Of a stretch of DNA of 64,000 nucleotides, positions 16,405 through 24,415 are shown one piece after another. The notes under the pieces were generated by a model. That model saw nothing but the letters and a program-made list of their open reading frames with translations. It was not told the DNA's origin and did no database searches. Within the stretch, counting starts at the first letter, position 1. Each line of letters opens with the position of its first letter. Made by a program: the position numbers and the translations under genes. The DNA is taken from positions 51,265 to 115,264 of the forward strand of contig JAPSLL010000008.1 of the NCBI GenBank assembly GCA_031180805.1. Direction: 5' to 3'. The stretch comes from Bacillus sp. (in: firmicutes). GTDB taxonomy: Bacteria > Bacillota > Bacilli > Bacillales > Bacillaceae.

Positions 16405-17853
16405 ATGGATCAAACTTGGAAAAACTTTTTTATTTGCTTTAGTGGAGGTCTTATTTTTTATTATTTGTTTTACGATAAGGTACCTGGAATATCGTACCCA
16501 CTTTTTACAATCTTCGTCTATGTTTTGTTTTATATAAGAGTTCCTAGAAAGGAAGGAAAATCTACTTGGTTCGAAAAGCTATTACTTGCAGCTGTTCTGT
16601 TATTGTCAGTGACGTTTGCATTGTATAATGATTTCGTCCTGCTTTTCCTTAATTTTCTGCTTGTCCCATTTCTTATGTTTGTTCATATGACCTTTGCACG
16701 AAGATGGCATGGAGTAAAATGGCGGAATCATTTATTTGCTCTGGTTATGTTTAAAACATTTGCTGAAACAGTTTACTGCTTTTTTACTACACATCAATTT
16801 GTTAGACAATTAGGAAAGGGGCTAATAAAGGAAGAGAAAATAAATACTGTGAAAAAAATGATGATCGGACTTATTATTTCGATACCACTTTTATGGACGA
16901 TTATATCCTTATTAATGTCGTCTGATGAGCATTTTCGTTTATTGGTTGGAAGATTGCCTGGTCAATTATTTGATGAAAATATAAGCAGCATAATAGTTCA
17001 AGCAGGTGTGATTATATTTGTCTCGCTACTGCTTTTTGCTTTCTTTATTACATTGGGAAAACCGTTAGTGATAAGAGATGAAGCAATTGAGATTGACCCT
17101 GTAAAAGTTGATAGTATTATTGTAAGCACAGTGTTATTACTGCTGAATTTTGTTTATTTCCTATATACAGCAGTACAATTCTCTTATTTTTTTCATGGAG
17201 ATCCTTCAAGTACATCTTTGCAATATACTTATGCAGAATATGCAAGAAGAGGATTTACAGAGCTAACAATCGTGTCATTGATTAACTTAAGCATTTTATT
17301 TTTTCTCACACATGCTGGTACATATAAAAACACTAAATTACCAGCATTTATTAAGCTGTTACTAAGCGTTCTTGTCACGTTCACCTTTGTTATGCTAACA
17401 TCTGCCTTCCATAGACTTTCGTTATATGAAAAGGCATTTGGGTATACATATTCACGAGTATTTGCACATGCATTTATGATTCTATTATTTATTTTATTAA
17501 TGCTAGCAATTTTTAAAGTATTTAAGCAAAAATTCAAGCTATTGAGAGCAATGTTTGTTGTAAGCTTAGCTGCTTATGTAATCGTGAATTATCTAAATAT
17601 TGACAAATTAATTGTCGTTAAAAATCTTGAGCGTTATGAGGAAACAGGTAGGCTTGATAAAAACTATTTATCTACCTTATCAAGTGATGCCATTCCAACG
17701 CTTATACGATATGATAATGAAGAAATTCATCAGCTATTAAAGGAGAAAGCATCAGAAATGCGTTCGATTTCTGATGAGTGGCAGTCTTACAATTATTCGC
17801 AAGTAAAAGCAAAGCAATTGCTTGAGAAATGGAATCTGAGTGAGAGAGAATGA
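16405..17853 (+). CDS. DUF4153/DUF4173 family polytopic membrane protein
   Basis: This 482-residue integral membrane protein has about ten to twelve hydrophobic helices. The segment LTSAFHRLSLYEKAFGYTYS followed by RVFAHAFMILL matches the conserved core of the DUF4153/DUF4173 families, whose function is unknown. A soluble C-terminal stretch of about 70 residues (RLDKNYLSTLSSDAIPTLI) follows the last helix. The ATG at 16405 is chosen for AAAGGATGG in front of it. Its stop overlaps the start of the lipoprotein gene (ATGA), which implies co-translation and a possible joint role at the membrane. Confidence 0.8.
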   Translation: MDQTWKNFFICFSGGLIFYYLFYDKVPGISYPLFTIFVYVLFYIRVPRKEGKSTWFEKLLLAAVLLLSVTFALYNDFVLLFLNFLLVPFLMFVHMTFARRWHGVKWRNHLFALVMFKTFAETVYCFFTTHQFVRQLGKGLIKEEKINTVKKMMIGLIISIPLLWTIISLLMSSDEHFRLLVGRLPGQLFDENISSIIVQAGVIIFVSLLLFAFFITLGKPLVIRDEAIEIDPVKVDSIIVSTVLLLLNFVYFLYTAVQFSYFFHGDPSSTSLQYTYAEYARRGFTELTIVSLINLSILFFLTHAGTYKNTKLPAFIKLLLSVLVTFTFVMLTSAFHRLSLYEKAFGYTYSRVFAHAFMILLFILLMLAIFKVFKQKFKLLRAMFVVSLAAYVIVNYLNIDKLIVVKNLERYEETGRLDKNYLSTLSSDAIPTLIRYDNEEIHQLLKEKASEMRSISDEWQSYNYSQVKAKQLLEKWNLSERE

Positions 17854-18377
17854 GGAGCAATATGCCAATGGGAATTTATAAATATCTAATGTTTTCTAGT
17901 ATTTTTCTTTTGTTATCATTTGTTATTGGGTGTGATCCCTTTGCAAAAACAGCAGATGACTTTTACGAAAAAACCGCTAGTACAGACTTAACATCTGAAG
18001 CGATAAATAAAATAGCGATTGGCCAAACAGAGGAACGAATTATTAATGTATTTGGCGAGCCTGAGAAATTGGAGAAAATCGACCAACCAAATGTGTCTCA
18101 TCTTTCCTATCAAAATGAAGAGTTACGCTTTGTATTGAATGAACAAAGGAAGCTAATTGAGTATTTTGTGGCAGCTCCTGCTTTACAAACTTTTAAAGGT
18201 GTAAAAATTGGAGATAAAAAGAAAAGAATAATAGAAAGCTATGGGGAACATTATTATGAACGTGAGGAGGGGGGAGTAAAAGCCCTTGGTTATTTCGATA
18301 AAGAGAATGGCATTATGATCGAGTTTGCGCTGAAGGAAGGGAAATTACAATTTTTTCTTGTAAGAGCGTATGAATAA
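17850..18377 (+). CDS. Lipoprotein with two BamE-like repeats, function unknown
   Basis: This 175-residue protein has a signal peptide with lipobox FVIGC (Cys at about residue 28). The mature part shows two related modules, IAIGQTEERIINVFGEPEKL and VKIGDKKKRIIESYGEHYY, each followed by strands. The pattern resembles SmpA/BamE-like folds used in many lipoproteins for protein contacts. It overlaps the preceding membrane protein gene by four bases. No catalytic motif was seen. The fold assignment is inference from the motif. Confidence 0.72.
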   Translation: MRSNMPMGIYKYLMFSSIFLLLSFVIGCDPFAKTADDFYEKTASTDLTSEAINKIAIGQTEERIINVFGEPEKLEKIDQPNVSHLSYQNEELRFVLNEQRKLIEYFVAAPALQTFKGVKIGDKKKRIIESYGEHYYEREEGGVKALGYFDKENGIMIEFALKEGKLQFFLVRAYE

Positions 18378-18422
18378 AGGTACGATCTTACTAGAATAGT
18401 AACGAATAGGGGTCAGGCAGTT

Positions 18423-19205
18423 ATGGATTATAGAGATTTAGAAGCGCTAGATAACGCGTATGTATCAACCTTTTCAACAATGCAACAGACAAGCTGGGGA
18501 TATCTTTTTTATAATGAACGTCAGCCCGATTATTATGATGCAAACCATGCGTATATTTCAGTTTTTACCGGTCAATATGAAGAGATTATTGATGAGGTCA
18601 TTACCTTTTATCAAGAGAAAAAGCTAGTTCCAAGATTCTATCTTACGTTGAATGAAGGATACCAGGATTTTTTAACGGTTTTGAAGGAAAGAGGCTTTCG
18701 GTTCGAGTCATTTGACAGTCCTATTCAACTTTGGAAAAGGAATGTAGAGCTCAAAGGAAATCCTCTAGTAACAATTGAGCAAGTGACAGCTGAAACAAAG
18801 CATGAGGCGATTCAAATTGAATGTCAAATTCAAGAATTGGGTGGGGCGATTCGTGAAAAAGCTTTTGAAGAGGAATTTGCCCATCCAGCATTTACTCACT
18901 ATGTTTTAAAGTATGACGGTGTTCCTTGTTCAACAGCATGTATCTTTCAAAACGGCCGTGATGCAAGGCTAGAAAGTGTTGCGACTTTAAAGGAATATCG
19001 TGGGAAAGGGCTTATTGGTCAATTGATTGCTTATTTACAAAAGGAAGTTAAAGCAAGAGGAATTGCTAATTTTTGGGTTATGCCAATTAATGAAAGAGTT
19101 GAAAAGGTGTATCAAAAGTCAGGATTTGAAACCGTAGCAGTCATAAAGACAGGTCACGCCTTTTACGGTGGCAAAGGCATAAAGGAAATTAAAAACGGTG
19201 ATTAA
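18423..19205 (+). CDS. GNAT family N-acetyltransferase
   Basis: This 260-residue protein carries a C-terminal GNAT domain (about residues 125-250). The acetyl-CoA-binding segment is ESVATLKEYRGKGLIGQLIA, which contains the R-G-K-G motif, and the later VEKVYQKSGFE fits the family's final strand. The N-terminal half (about 1-110) looks like a degenerate second GNAT domain. The substrate cannot be told. It follows the lipoprotein gene by 45 bp and precedes a long regulatory leader. Confidence 0.85.
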   Translation: MDYRDLEALDNAYVSTFSTMQQTSWGYLFYNERQPDYYDANHAYISVFTGQYEEIIDEVITFYQEKKLVPRFYLTLNEGYQDFLTVLKERGFRFESFDSPIQLWKRNVELKGNPLVTIEQVTAETKHEAIQIECQIQELGGAIREKAFEEEFAHPAFTHYVLKYDGVPCSTACIFQNGRDARLESVATLKEYRGKGLIGQLIAYLQKEVKARGIANFWVMPINERVEKVYQKSGFETVAVIKTGHAFYGGKGIKEIKNGD

Positions 19206-19234
19206 ATGTAATCTATACATAAACAAAACTTACA

Positions 19235-19264
19235 TTGACAAACCGGGGCGTCCTTTGTTATGTT
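19235..19264 (+). promoter_or_regulatory. Sigma-A promoter of the mutS2-like leader
   Basis: A perfect -35 TTGACA (19235-19240) and -10 TATGTT (19259-19264) are separated by 18 bp, placing transcription start near 19271, over 420 nt before the mutS2-like start codon. Confidence 0.75.
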
Positions 19265-19270
19265 ATTTAT

Positions 19271-19490
19271 AACAAAATTTAGGAGATGTTTTTTGTGAGG
19301 GTAACTGTTCTTAACTAATCGAAGTAAATACTTCATCTACATGAATAAACTGAAAAAACTTTTAAAAGGTTAAAGGTTTATTTGAGTATGTTCTGTAGAA
19401 GGTTAAGAACAAAACGGTTATCATACACATTTGTGATCTCTTTGCATATGCTCGTATTTAATCCGTGCTTTGTTTAAAGCACGTTTTTTT
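19271..19490 (+). ncRNA. Structured attenuator leader of the mutS2-like gene
   Basis: This leader holds a short reading frame (19295-19318, or from 19286), several small hairpins (GAAGTA/TACTTC at 19321-19334; AATAAAC/GTTTATT at 19344-19350 and 19376-19382) and ends in an intrinsic terminator, CGTGCTTT (19464-19471) with AAAGCACG (19476-19483) and TTTTTTT. Coding bases GTTCTTAAC (19307-19315) pair perfectly with GTTAAGAAC (19402-19410), extended by GTAAC/GTTAT across a bulge. The released downstream strand can instead pair TGTTCT (19389-19394) with AGAACA (19406-19411). This is the layout expected for ribosome-mediated attenuation. Confidence 0.6.
19295..19318 (+). CDS. Putative leader peptide MRVTVLN
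   Basis: AGGAG at 19281-19285 is spaced 9 nt from a GTG that opens a seven-codon frame, MRVTVLN, ending in TAA. An in-frame ATG at 19286 would give MFFVRVTVLN but lies too close to the AGGAG. The frame lies at the 5' end of a structured leader, and its codons for TVLN are part of the long-range stem. Leader peptides of macrolide/lincosamide attenuators such as that of vmlR contain a similar M-R-(L/V)...L-N outline (from memory), so drug-dependent stalling is a reasonable hypothesis. Confidence 0.5.
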   Translation: MRVTVLN

Positions 19491-19534
19491 ATGGGTGAAA
19501 TATGCCTTTTTAGGTGTAGTGTGCTATTTGAGAG

Positions 19535-19571
19535 AAGGTGATGAACAACGAATTGTTCATCACCTTTTTTT
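19535..19571 (+). terminator. Second intrinsic terminator in the mutS2-like leader
   Basis: AAGGTGATGAACAA (19535-19548) pairs with TTGTTCATCACCTT (19553-19566) and is followed by a T run. It lies 120 bp before the mutS2-like gene and after the first attenuator terminator, so reaching the gene from the upstream promoter needs two read-through events unless a second promoter exists between 19572 and 19680. Confidence 0.85.
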
Positions 19572-19693
19572 GATCTTCTGGCTTTGTTAAATATGCCTTT
19601 ATGCAGTCGGTTGTTTTATTGAACTGAGTCTAGAAAATCAATGATAAATTTAAACATTTCCTTAATTTTAAAAACATTTGGAGGTTTTCGAAA

Positions 19694-21607
19694 ATGAATA
19701 AAACTGCAATTGATAATTTAGAATTCCATAAGGTTTTAGAGCTATTAAGCAGCTTTGCAATGAGCGAAGAGGCCAAGCAAAGAGCTCGAGAGCTCCGTCC
19801 TATTTATGAGGAAGGCACGATTAAACGGTGGCTTAATGAAACAACAGAGGCGAGTAAAATCATTGAAAAATCTTCGAGCGTTCCAGTTCATTCTTTACAT
19901 GGTGTTGAGCAAATTGTTGCCCTTGTTGATAAAGGATATTTGCTTACAGCTGAGCAATTTGGCTTTTTAGGCTCCTTTCTTGATGCTGTAAAGAAAATAA
20001 AACGTTTTATGCTTAAGCAGGAATATCATGCACCAACGATAAGCTCGTATGCGTATTCTCTCTATGAATTATTCGAGCTAGCAGATGAAATTGCCAGATG
20101 CATTCGCAATAACAAGGTGGATGATTATGCATCAAGAGCGTTAATGAAAATTAGAAACAAAATCGTTACTATTGAAGAGAAGCTCAAAACAAAGCTGGCC
20201 CAAATAATGAAATCCTCCTCATCCTACATGCAGGATCAAGTGATAAGTGTTCGGAACGGAAGATATGTTGTTCCGATAAAAAATGAGTACAAACGAAAAT
20301 TCGCTGGGATGATCATTGATCAATCATCAAGCGGGCAAACGGTTTATATGGAGCCGAATGATATACAAAAATTGCAGGATGAGCTAACCTTTTTAAAGGT
20401 TGAAGAAGAGCTAGAAATTCAAAAAATTCTTGGTCAGTTAGCAGAAATGACAGAGCAGCATAAGCAGGAATTATTAATTAATATTGAAGGCATGATCGCA
20501 TATGATTTTATTTTTGCTAAAGCAAAGTTAAGTAAATCTATCGGAGGAAATGAAGTTCAAGTTCACCAAGATGGTGGCTATGATATTAGACAGGCAAAGC
20601 ATCCATTGCTCGGATCTGAAGCAGTGCCGTTATCGATGACGCTCGGAAAGGAGTATCAAGCACTCGTCATTACAGGTCCAAATACTGGTGGAAAAACCGT
20701 TATGATGAAAACCGTCGGATTGCTCGCCATGATGGTTCAGTCAGGACTTCATATACCTGCTAGTCAAAGTAGCTTTTTTTGTATCGTGAAAAATATTTTG
20801 GTGGACATTGGTGACCATCAGAGCATTGAGCAATCATTAAGTACCTTTTCCTCGCATATTCAACAAGTGAAGGAAATTCTAAAGATGGCTAGAAAGGATA
20901 CGCTTGTAATTCTCGACGAGGTTGGTTCGGGGACTGACCCCAGAGAAGGGATGGGTCTTGCGATTTCGATATTAGAAGCCATTTATCAATCAGGTGCTTT
21001 GTTAATTGCGACAACTCATTATAGTGAGATGAAGGATTTTGCAGAAAAAGCTGAAGGATTTGAAAATGGGTCAATGGACTTTGATATTGAAACATTACAA
21101 CCACTTTATAAGCTAACGATTGGGAAGGGAGGAGAGAGTCAAGCATTTTCAATTGCTCGAAGATTAGGCTTACCTATAGAGATTATTGAAAGGGCTAAGG
21201 AAATTTCCTTTTCACAGCATCGAGAGGAAAAAACATCGATCATCCCTAAGACGAGAGCTAATGTGAAAGCAGGAAATGAAAAGAAGCAAGTAAAGACATC
21301 AGAAAACAGTCGCCTATCTCAGTACAAAATTGGTGATGCAGTTTGGATTCCACATCTTCAAACAAAGGGAATTATTAAAACTGAAGTGAATTCTAGGGGA
21401 GAAATGGAATTACTCGTAAAAAATAAGCAAATGACGATCAATCAAAAGCGTGTTAAGCCATTTATTGATGCCAAAGAATTATATCCTGAAAACTATGATT
21501 TAGATCAGGTTTTAGAGAAAAAAGAAATAAGAAAAAAGAAAAAGCTTATGAGCAGAAAATATGTAGAGGATATATCAATTCAATATGAGGATGGAGAAGG
21601 GAAATGA
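19694..21607 (+). CDS. MutS2-like ABC ATPase lacking the Smr domain
   Basis: This 637-residue protein has the MutS2 core/lever region (about 1-290), an ATPase with Walker A GPNTGGKT (about 328-335), Q-loop region, signature LSTFSSHIQQV and Walker B LVILDEVGSGTDPREG (about 405-420), and a KOW-like segment (YKIGDAVWIP, about 545-595). It ends there: the C-terminal Smr nuclease domain of standard MutS2 (about 785 residues) is absent. Full-length Bacillus MutS2 (RqcU) splits collided ribosomes. This shorter paralogue sits behind a probable translation-sensing attenuator, which suggests an inducible role on stalled ribosomes. A strong GGAGG precedes the ATG. Confidence 0.85.
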   Translation: MNKTAIDNLEFHKVLELLSSFAMSEEAKQRARELRPIYEEGTIKRWLNETTEASKIIEKSSSVPVHSLHGVEQIVALVDKGYLLTAEQFGFLGSFLDAVKKIKRFMLKQEYHAPTISSYAYSLYELFELADEIARCIRNNKVDDYASRALMKIRNKIVTIEEKLKTKLAQIMKSSSSYMQDQVISVRNGRYVVPIKNEYKRKFAGMIIDQSSSGQTVYMEPNDIQKLQDELTFLKVEEELEIQKILGQLAEMTEQHKQELLINIEGMIAYDFIFAKAKLSKSIGGNEVQVHQDGGYDIRQAKHPLLGSEAVPLSMTLGKEYQALVITGPNTGGKTVMMKTVGLLAMMVQSGLHIPASQSSFFCIVKNILVDIGDHQSIEQSLSTFSSHIQQVKEILKMARKDTLVILDEVGSGTDPREGMGLAISILEAIYQSGALLIATTHYSEMKDFAEKAEGFENGSMDFDIETLQPLYKLTIGKGGESQAFSIARRLGLPIEIIERAKEISFSQHREEKTSIIPKTRANVKAGNEKKQVKTSENSRLSQYKIGDAVWIPHLQTKGIIKTEVNSRGEMELLVKNKQMTINQKRVKPFIDAKELYPENYDLDQVLEKKEIRKKKKLMSRKYVEDISIQYEDGEGK

Positions 21608-21660
21608 TTTGTAATTTCTGCAACAACTTCGCTATCATTTATTTGGAGGAGGAATGATCA

Positions 21661-22449
21661 ATGAGTAATTTGAATGCACGATTTCGTCAACGGATCGGTC
21701 TTGCAGAAAATGTAGCTATAACTTTCGATACATTAAATATGGTTCTTGTGAAAACTGCCAGAGCTCTTGCCTTTGAAAATTTGCCGATTATTGCCAAAGA
21801 AACAGCTCGTTTGACTAAAGAAAACTTGATAGATAAAATCATCAATAAGCAAGGTGGTGGGCTTTGCTATGACCTTAATTCCATCCTTTATTTATTTTTA
21901 ATAGAAAATGGTTTTACTTGTTCCTTAATCCGTGGCATCACATTTAATCATGAGAAGCAGGCATGGAATACGATAGGTAGGACCCATGTTGCAATATTGC
22001 TAACACATCACAGGCATCCTTACATTGTTGATACAGGTTATGGAGGGAATTTACCATTAGCTTCAGTGCCACTTAACGGTGAAGTTGTCACTTCTGATAA
22101 TGGCGAGTTTAGAATTGAAAAGGTTGAAAATGAATTAGGCGATTATATTTTCTATATGAAGCTAAAGCATAAGGATAAGGACTGGAAAATTGGATATGTA
22201 TTTGATTCAACTGTTAAATATGAAAAAGTGGAGGATTTAAATGAAGTGCAAAAGATCATTGTTGAGCACCAAGATTCTCCTTTTAATAAGAGACCATTAG
22301 TCACACGTCTTACAGATAAGGGGAGTGTCACCTTAACTGATACCTCTTTAACAGAATGGATTAATGGGAAGGAAAGTAAACGGGAAATCACAACAGAAGA
22401 CTTTAAAAAAATTGTAAATAATCGGTTTGGAATAAAATATCATCAATAA
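21661..22449 (+). CDS. nat: Arylamine N-acetyltransferase
   Basis: This 262-residue cytosolic enzyme transfers acetyl from acetyl-CoA to arylamines and hydrazines. The cysteine-protease-like triad is intact: Cys69 in GGGLCYDLN, His109 in GRTHVAIL and Asp124 in YIVDTGYGG, with the usual spacing. Length is normal for the family. A GGAGGAGG site precedes the ATG. It follows the mutS2-like gene by 53 bp with no visible terminator between, so it may share its transcript; that would put a drug-modifying-type enzyme under the same attenuator. Confidence 0.93.
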   Translation: MSNLNARFRQRIGLAENVAITFDTLNMVLVKTARALAFENLPIIAKETARLTKENLIDKIINKQGGGLCYDLNSILYLFLIENGFTCSLIRGITFNHEKQAWNTIGRTHVAILLTHHRHPYIVDTGYGGNLPLASVPLNGEVVTSDNGEFRIEKVENELGDYIFYMKLKHKDKDWKIGYVFDSTVKYEKVEDLNEVQKIIVEHQDSPFNKRPLVTRLTDKGSVTLTDTSLTEWINGKESKREITTEDFKKIVNNRFGIKYHQ

Positions 22450-22517
22450 TAAGATCAGGACTTTACGAGTATCAATAACGTTATAGGTTTAATTGTATAG
22501 AAAACGTACGATTTTTT

Positions 22518-22636
22518 GAGGGTGGCTCAAAATCAAAGGTTCAAACCCCTCAAACACAATATAGAGACTAATGCTGAGGTTAGTTTACTATATACCGGTG
22601 TTTGTTGGTTGGTTCAGACCCTTTTGAGTCACCCTC
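22518..22636. repeat. Long imperfect inverted repeat (hairpin element)
   Basis: The left arm begins GAGGGTGGCTCAAAATCAAA and the right arm ends GACCCTTTTGAGTCACCCTC. The two arms, about 45 bp each, pair over most of their length around a loop of about 25 nt. The right side runs into CTATTTTG rather than a clean T tract. It could be a terminator of nat or a small transposable hairpin; nothing else is seen between nat and the phzF-like gene. Confidence 0.6.
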
Positions 22637-22706
22637 TCTATTTTGTTGACTTATAAAAAGTTGGAGATTTAAATACATAAATATATCGAAAAAAAGGAGA
22701 AGTCTT

Positions 22707-23588
22707 ATGGGGAAAATTCATTATTCTATTGTTGACGTTTTTTCAGAAGGAAAATATACCGGTAATCCACTTGCAGTTTTTAAAAACTCTGGATCTCTTT
22801 CAAGTAGTGAAATGCAAAAAATTGCTAAGGAAGTGAATTTTTCTGAAACTACATTTATTTTGTCAGATTCTAAAAATGCAGGTGGTTATGATGTTCGTAT
22901 TTTTACACCAAAGGAAGAGATCCCATTTGCCGGGCATCCCACGTTGGGAACAGCATCTATCATCCAAAGCGACATTTTACAGAGTAAAGTTGATAACCTT
23001 ACATTAAACCTTAAAAGTGGTCAAATAGCAGTTTCGTTTCATCATCAAGAGGACGTTATTTGGATGAAACAAAATGAACCAACGTTTGGGCGGGTTTTAG
23101 ACAGTAAGAAGGTTTCTGAGGTTTTAAGTATAAATAATGAATGCATAGACACTAGATTTCCTATCCAGGAGGTTTCAACTGGATTGCCTGTGATTATTGT
23201 ACCTTTACTATCATTAGAAGCTGCCAAAAAAGTTAGAATAAATAAAGAGAAATACTATCAATTAATTGAGCATACTGATGCAAAGGCAATCTTAGTTTTT
23301 AATCCTGAAACCTATTGTCCAGAACATCATCTAAATGTTCGAGATTTTGCCGATTATTATGGTATTCCAGAGGACGCTGCAACCGGAAGTTCGAATGGCT
23401 GCTTAGCTGCATACCTAGTTAAATACGCTTATTTTAATAAAACTGAAATTAATGTTCAAGTAGAACAGGGATATGAGATGAAGAGACCTTCTCTATTATT
23501 TTTAAATGCAAGTATTGTTAAAGAGAATATCAACGTTAATGTTGGAGGGAAGGTAGAAAAAATTGCTCAAGGTGAATGGTTTTTATAA
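22707..23588 (+). CDS. PhzF family isomerase-like protein
   Basis: This 293-residue protein belongs to the PhzF/diaminopimelate-epimerase fold group. The opening VDVFSEGKYTGNPLAVF, the NFSETTFIL motif holding the catalytic-type glutamate, the RIFTPKEEIPFAGHPTLGTA motif and the late DAATGSSNGCLAAYL segment are all family hallmarks. PhzF itself isomerises an intermediate in phenazine synthesis; most members outside such clusters have unknown substrates, and no phenazine genes are here. AAAAAAGGAG precedes the ATG. It stands alone. Confidence 0.9.
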   Translation: MGKIHYSIVDVFSEGKYTGNPLAVFKNSGSLSSSEMQKIAKEVNFSETTFILSDSKNAGGYDVRIFTPKEEIPFAGHPTLGTASIIQSDILQSKVDNLTLNLKSGQIAVSFHHQEDVIWMKQNEPTFGRVLDSKKVSEVLSINNECIDTRFPIQEVSTGLPVIIVPLLSLEAAKKVRINKEKYYQLIEHTDAKAILVFNPETYCPEHHLNVRDFADYYGIPEDAATGSSNGCLAAYLVKYAYFNKTEINVQVEQGYEMKRPSLLFLNASIVKENINVNVGGKVEKIAQGEWFL

Positions 23589-23624
23589 TAGTATTCCTTA
23601 ATCGCAGCATACTATAAGGGGAGT

Positions 23625-23675
23625 TTGTGATGCGAAATGCGAGCATTGCAAGAGGAAATAAGTAACCAAGGTTAA
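23625..23675. repeat. Fragment of the MITE-like repeat
   Basis: The stretch GAAATGCGAGCATTGCAAGAGG followed by AAATAAG resembles the internal AAAGCGAGCACTGCACGAGG AAATC part of the copy at 9167-9380. The ends are not recognisable. Confidence 0.35.
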
Positions 23676-23717
23676 CAGCGTTAATTATAAAAATGTAGAA
23701 ACATAAGGAGTATTTGA

Positions 23718-24239
23718 ATGCAGATAAAACAATTAGAGCTAATAGTAGCAACAGAGTCAATGTTAGAAAAGATAAATTCCATTTATAAAAGGTGTCGGAA
23801 ACAGTTAGAGGCAGAAGGAATCTTACAATGGGATGACAGGTATCCAAATAAAGAGTATTTTCAGCAATGTATCGAAAAAAATGAGTTGTATGTTCTAATA
23901 AGGGACGAGGAAATTCTCGGTCAGGTTGTTCTTAATGAGTTCCAGGATGAAGAGTGGAATGTTGTCCCTTGGGTGGGAAGTAAACCTCTTATTATCCATT
24001 CTTTAATGATTGATCCAGATGCTCAAGGTGGAGGGCTTGGGGGAGAATTTGTGAAAAGATGTGAACAGATTGCTTCTGATAAAGGGTATGATAGTATTCG
24101 ATTGGATGCATATTTAGGGAATGAAAAAGCAATACGTTTATATAAAAAGCTCGGTTATCAATTAAGAGGTAATATCTTTTTTAAGACAAAGCCTGAGGGA
24201 CATCAAGAATATCTTTGTTTTGAAAAGAAGCTTTCCTAG
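23718..24239 (+). CDS. GNAT family N-acetyltransferase
   Basis: This 173-residue single-domain GNAT enzyme has the acetyl-CoA-binding pattern MIDPDAQGGGLGGEFVKRCE (Q-G-G-G-L-G) and the later strand-helix NEKAIRLYKKLGYQ. The first 60 residues (SIYKRCRKQLEAEGILQWDD) match a frequent Bacillus GNAT subfamily acting on small molecules. The ATG is preceded by AAGGAG. The substrate is unknown. Two hairpins follow. Confidence 0.88.
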   Translation: MQIKQLELIVATESMLEKINSIYKRCRKQLEAEGILQWDDRYPNKEYFQQCIEKNELYVLIRDEEILGQVVLNEFQDEEWNVVPWVGSKPLIIHSLMIDPDAQGGGLGGEFVKRCEQIASDKGYDSIRLDAYLGNEKAIRLYKKLGYQLRGNIFFKTKPEGHQEYLCFEKKLS

Positions 24240-24263
24240 AAATTTGTTTGTTTAATTTAAAAA

Positions 24264-24298
24264 GCAAGAGGAGGAAAAATACATTCCTCTTCATTTTT
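24264..24298 (+). terminator. Terminator after the GNAT gene
   Basis: AAGAGGA (24266-24272) pairs with TCCTCTT (24285-24291), followed by CATTTTT. Confidence 0.7.
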
Positions 24299-24370
24299 AG
24301 CATTCAAAAATTTTCAATGTGTTAAAAGAACGAGCAGTAAATGTAAGAAAGGCTAATCCTTTTCTTGTCC

Positions 24371-24415
24371 ATAATAGTCAGACCCCAACGATTTAGAGAG
24401 GGGTCTGACTATTAT
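24371..24415. terminator. Bidirectional REP-like terminator after cssS
   Basis: ATAATAGTCAGACCCC (24371-24386) pairs perfectly over 16 bp with GGGGTCTGACTATTAT (24400-24415). It abuts the stop codon of the minus-strand kinase gene and belongs to the GGGTCTGACCC hairpin set. Confidence 0.8.

Noticed and set aside
19271..19490. The mutS2-like leader as a T-box riboswitch
   Set aside because: The conserved T-box bulge (AGGGTGGNACCGCG) is absent; the short reading frame and its pairing fit attenuation better.
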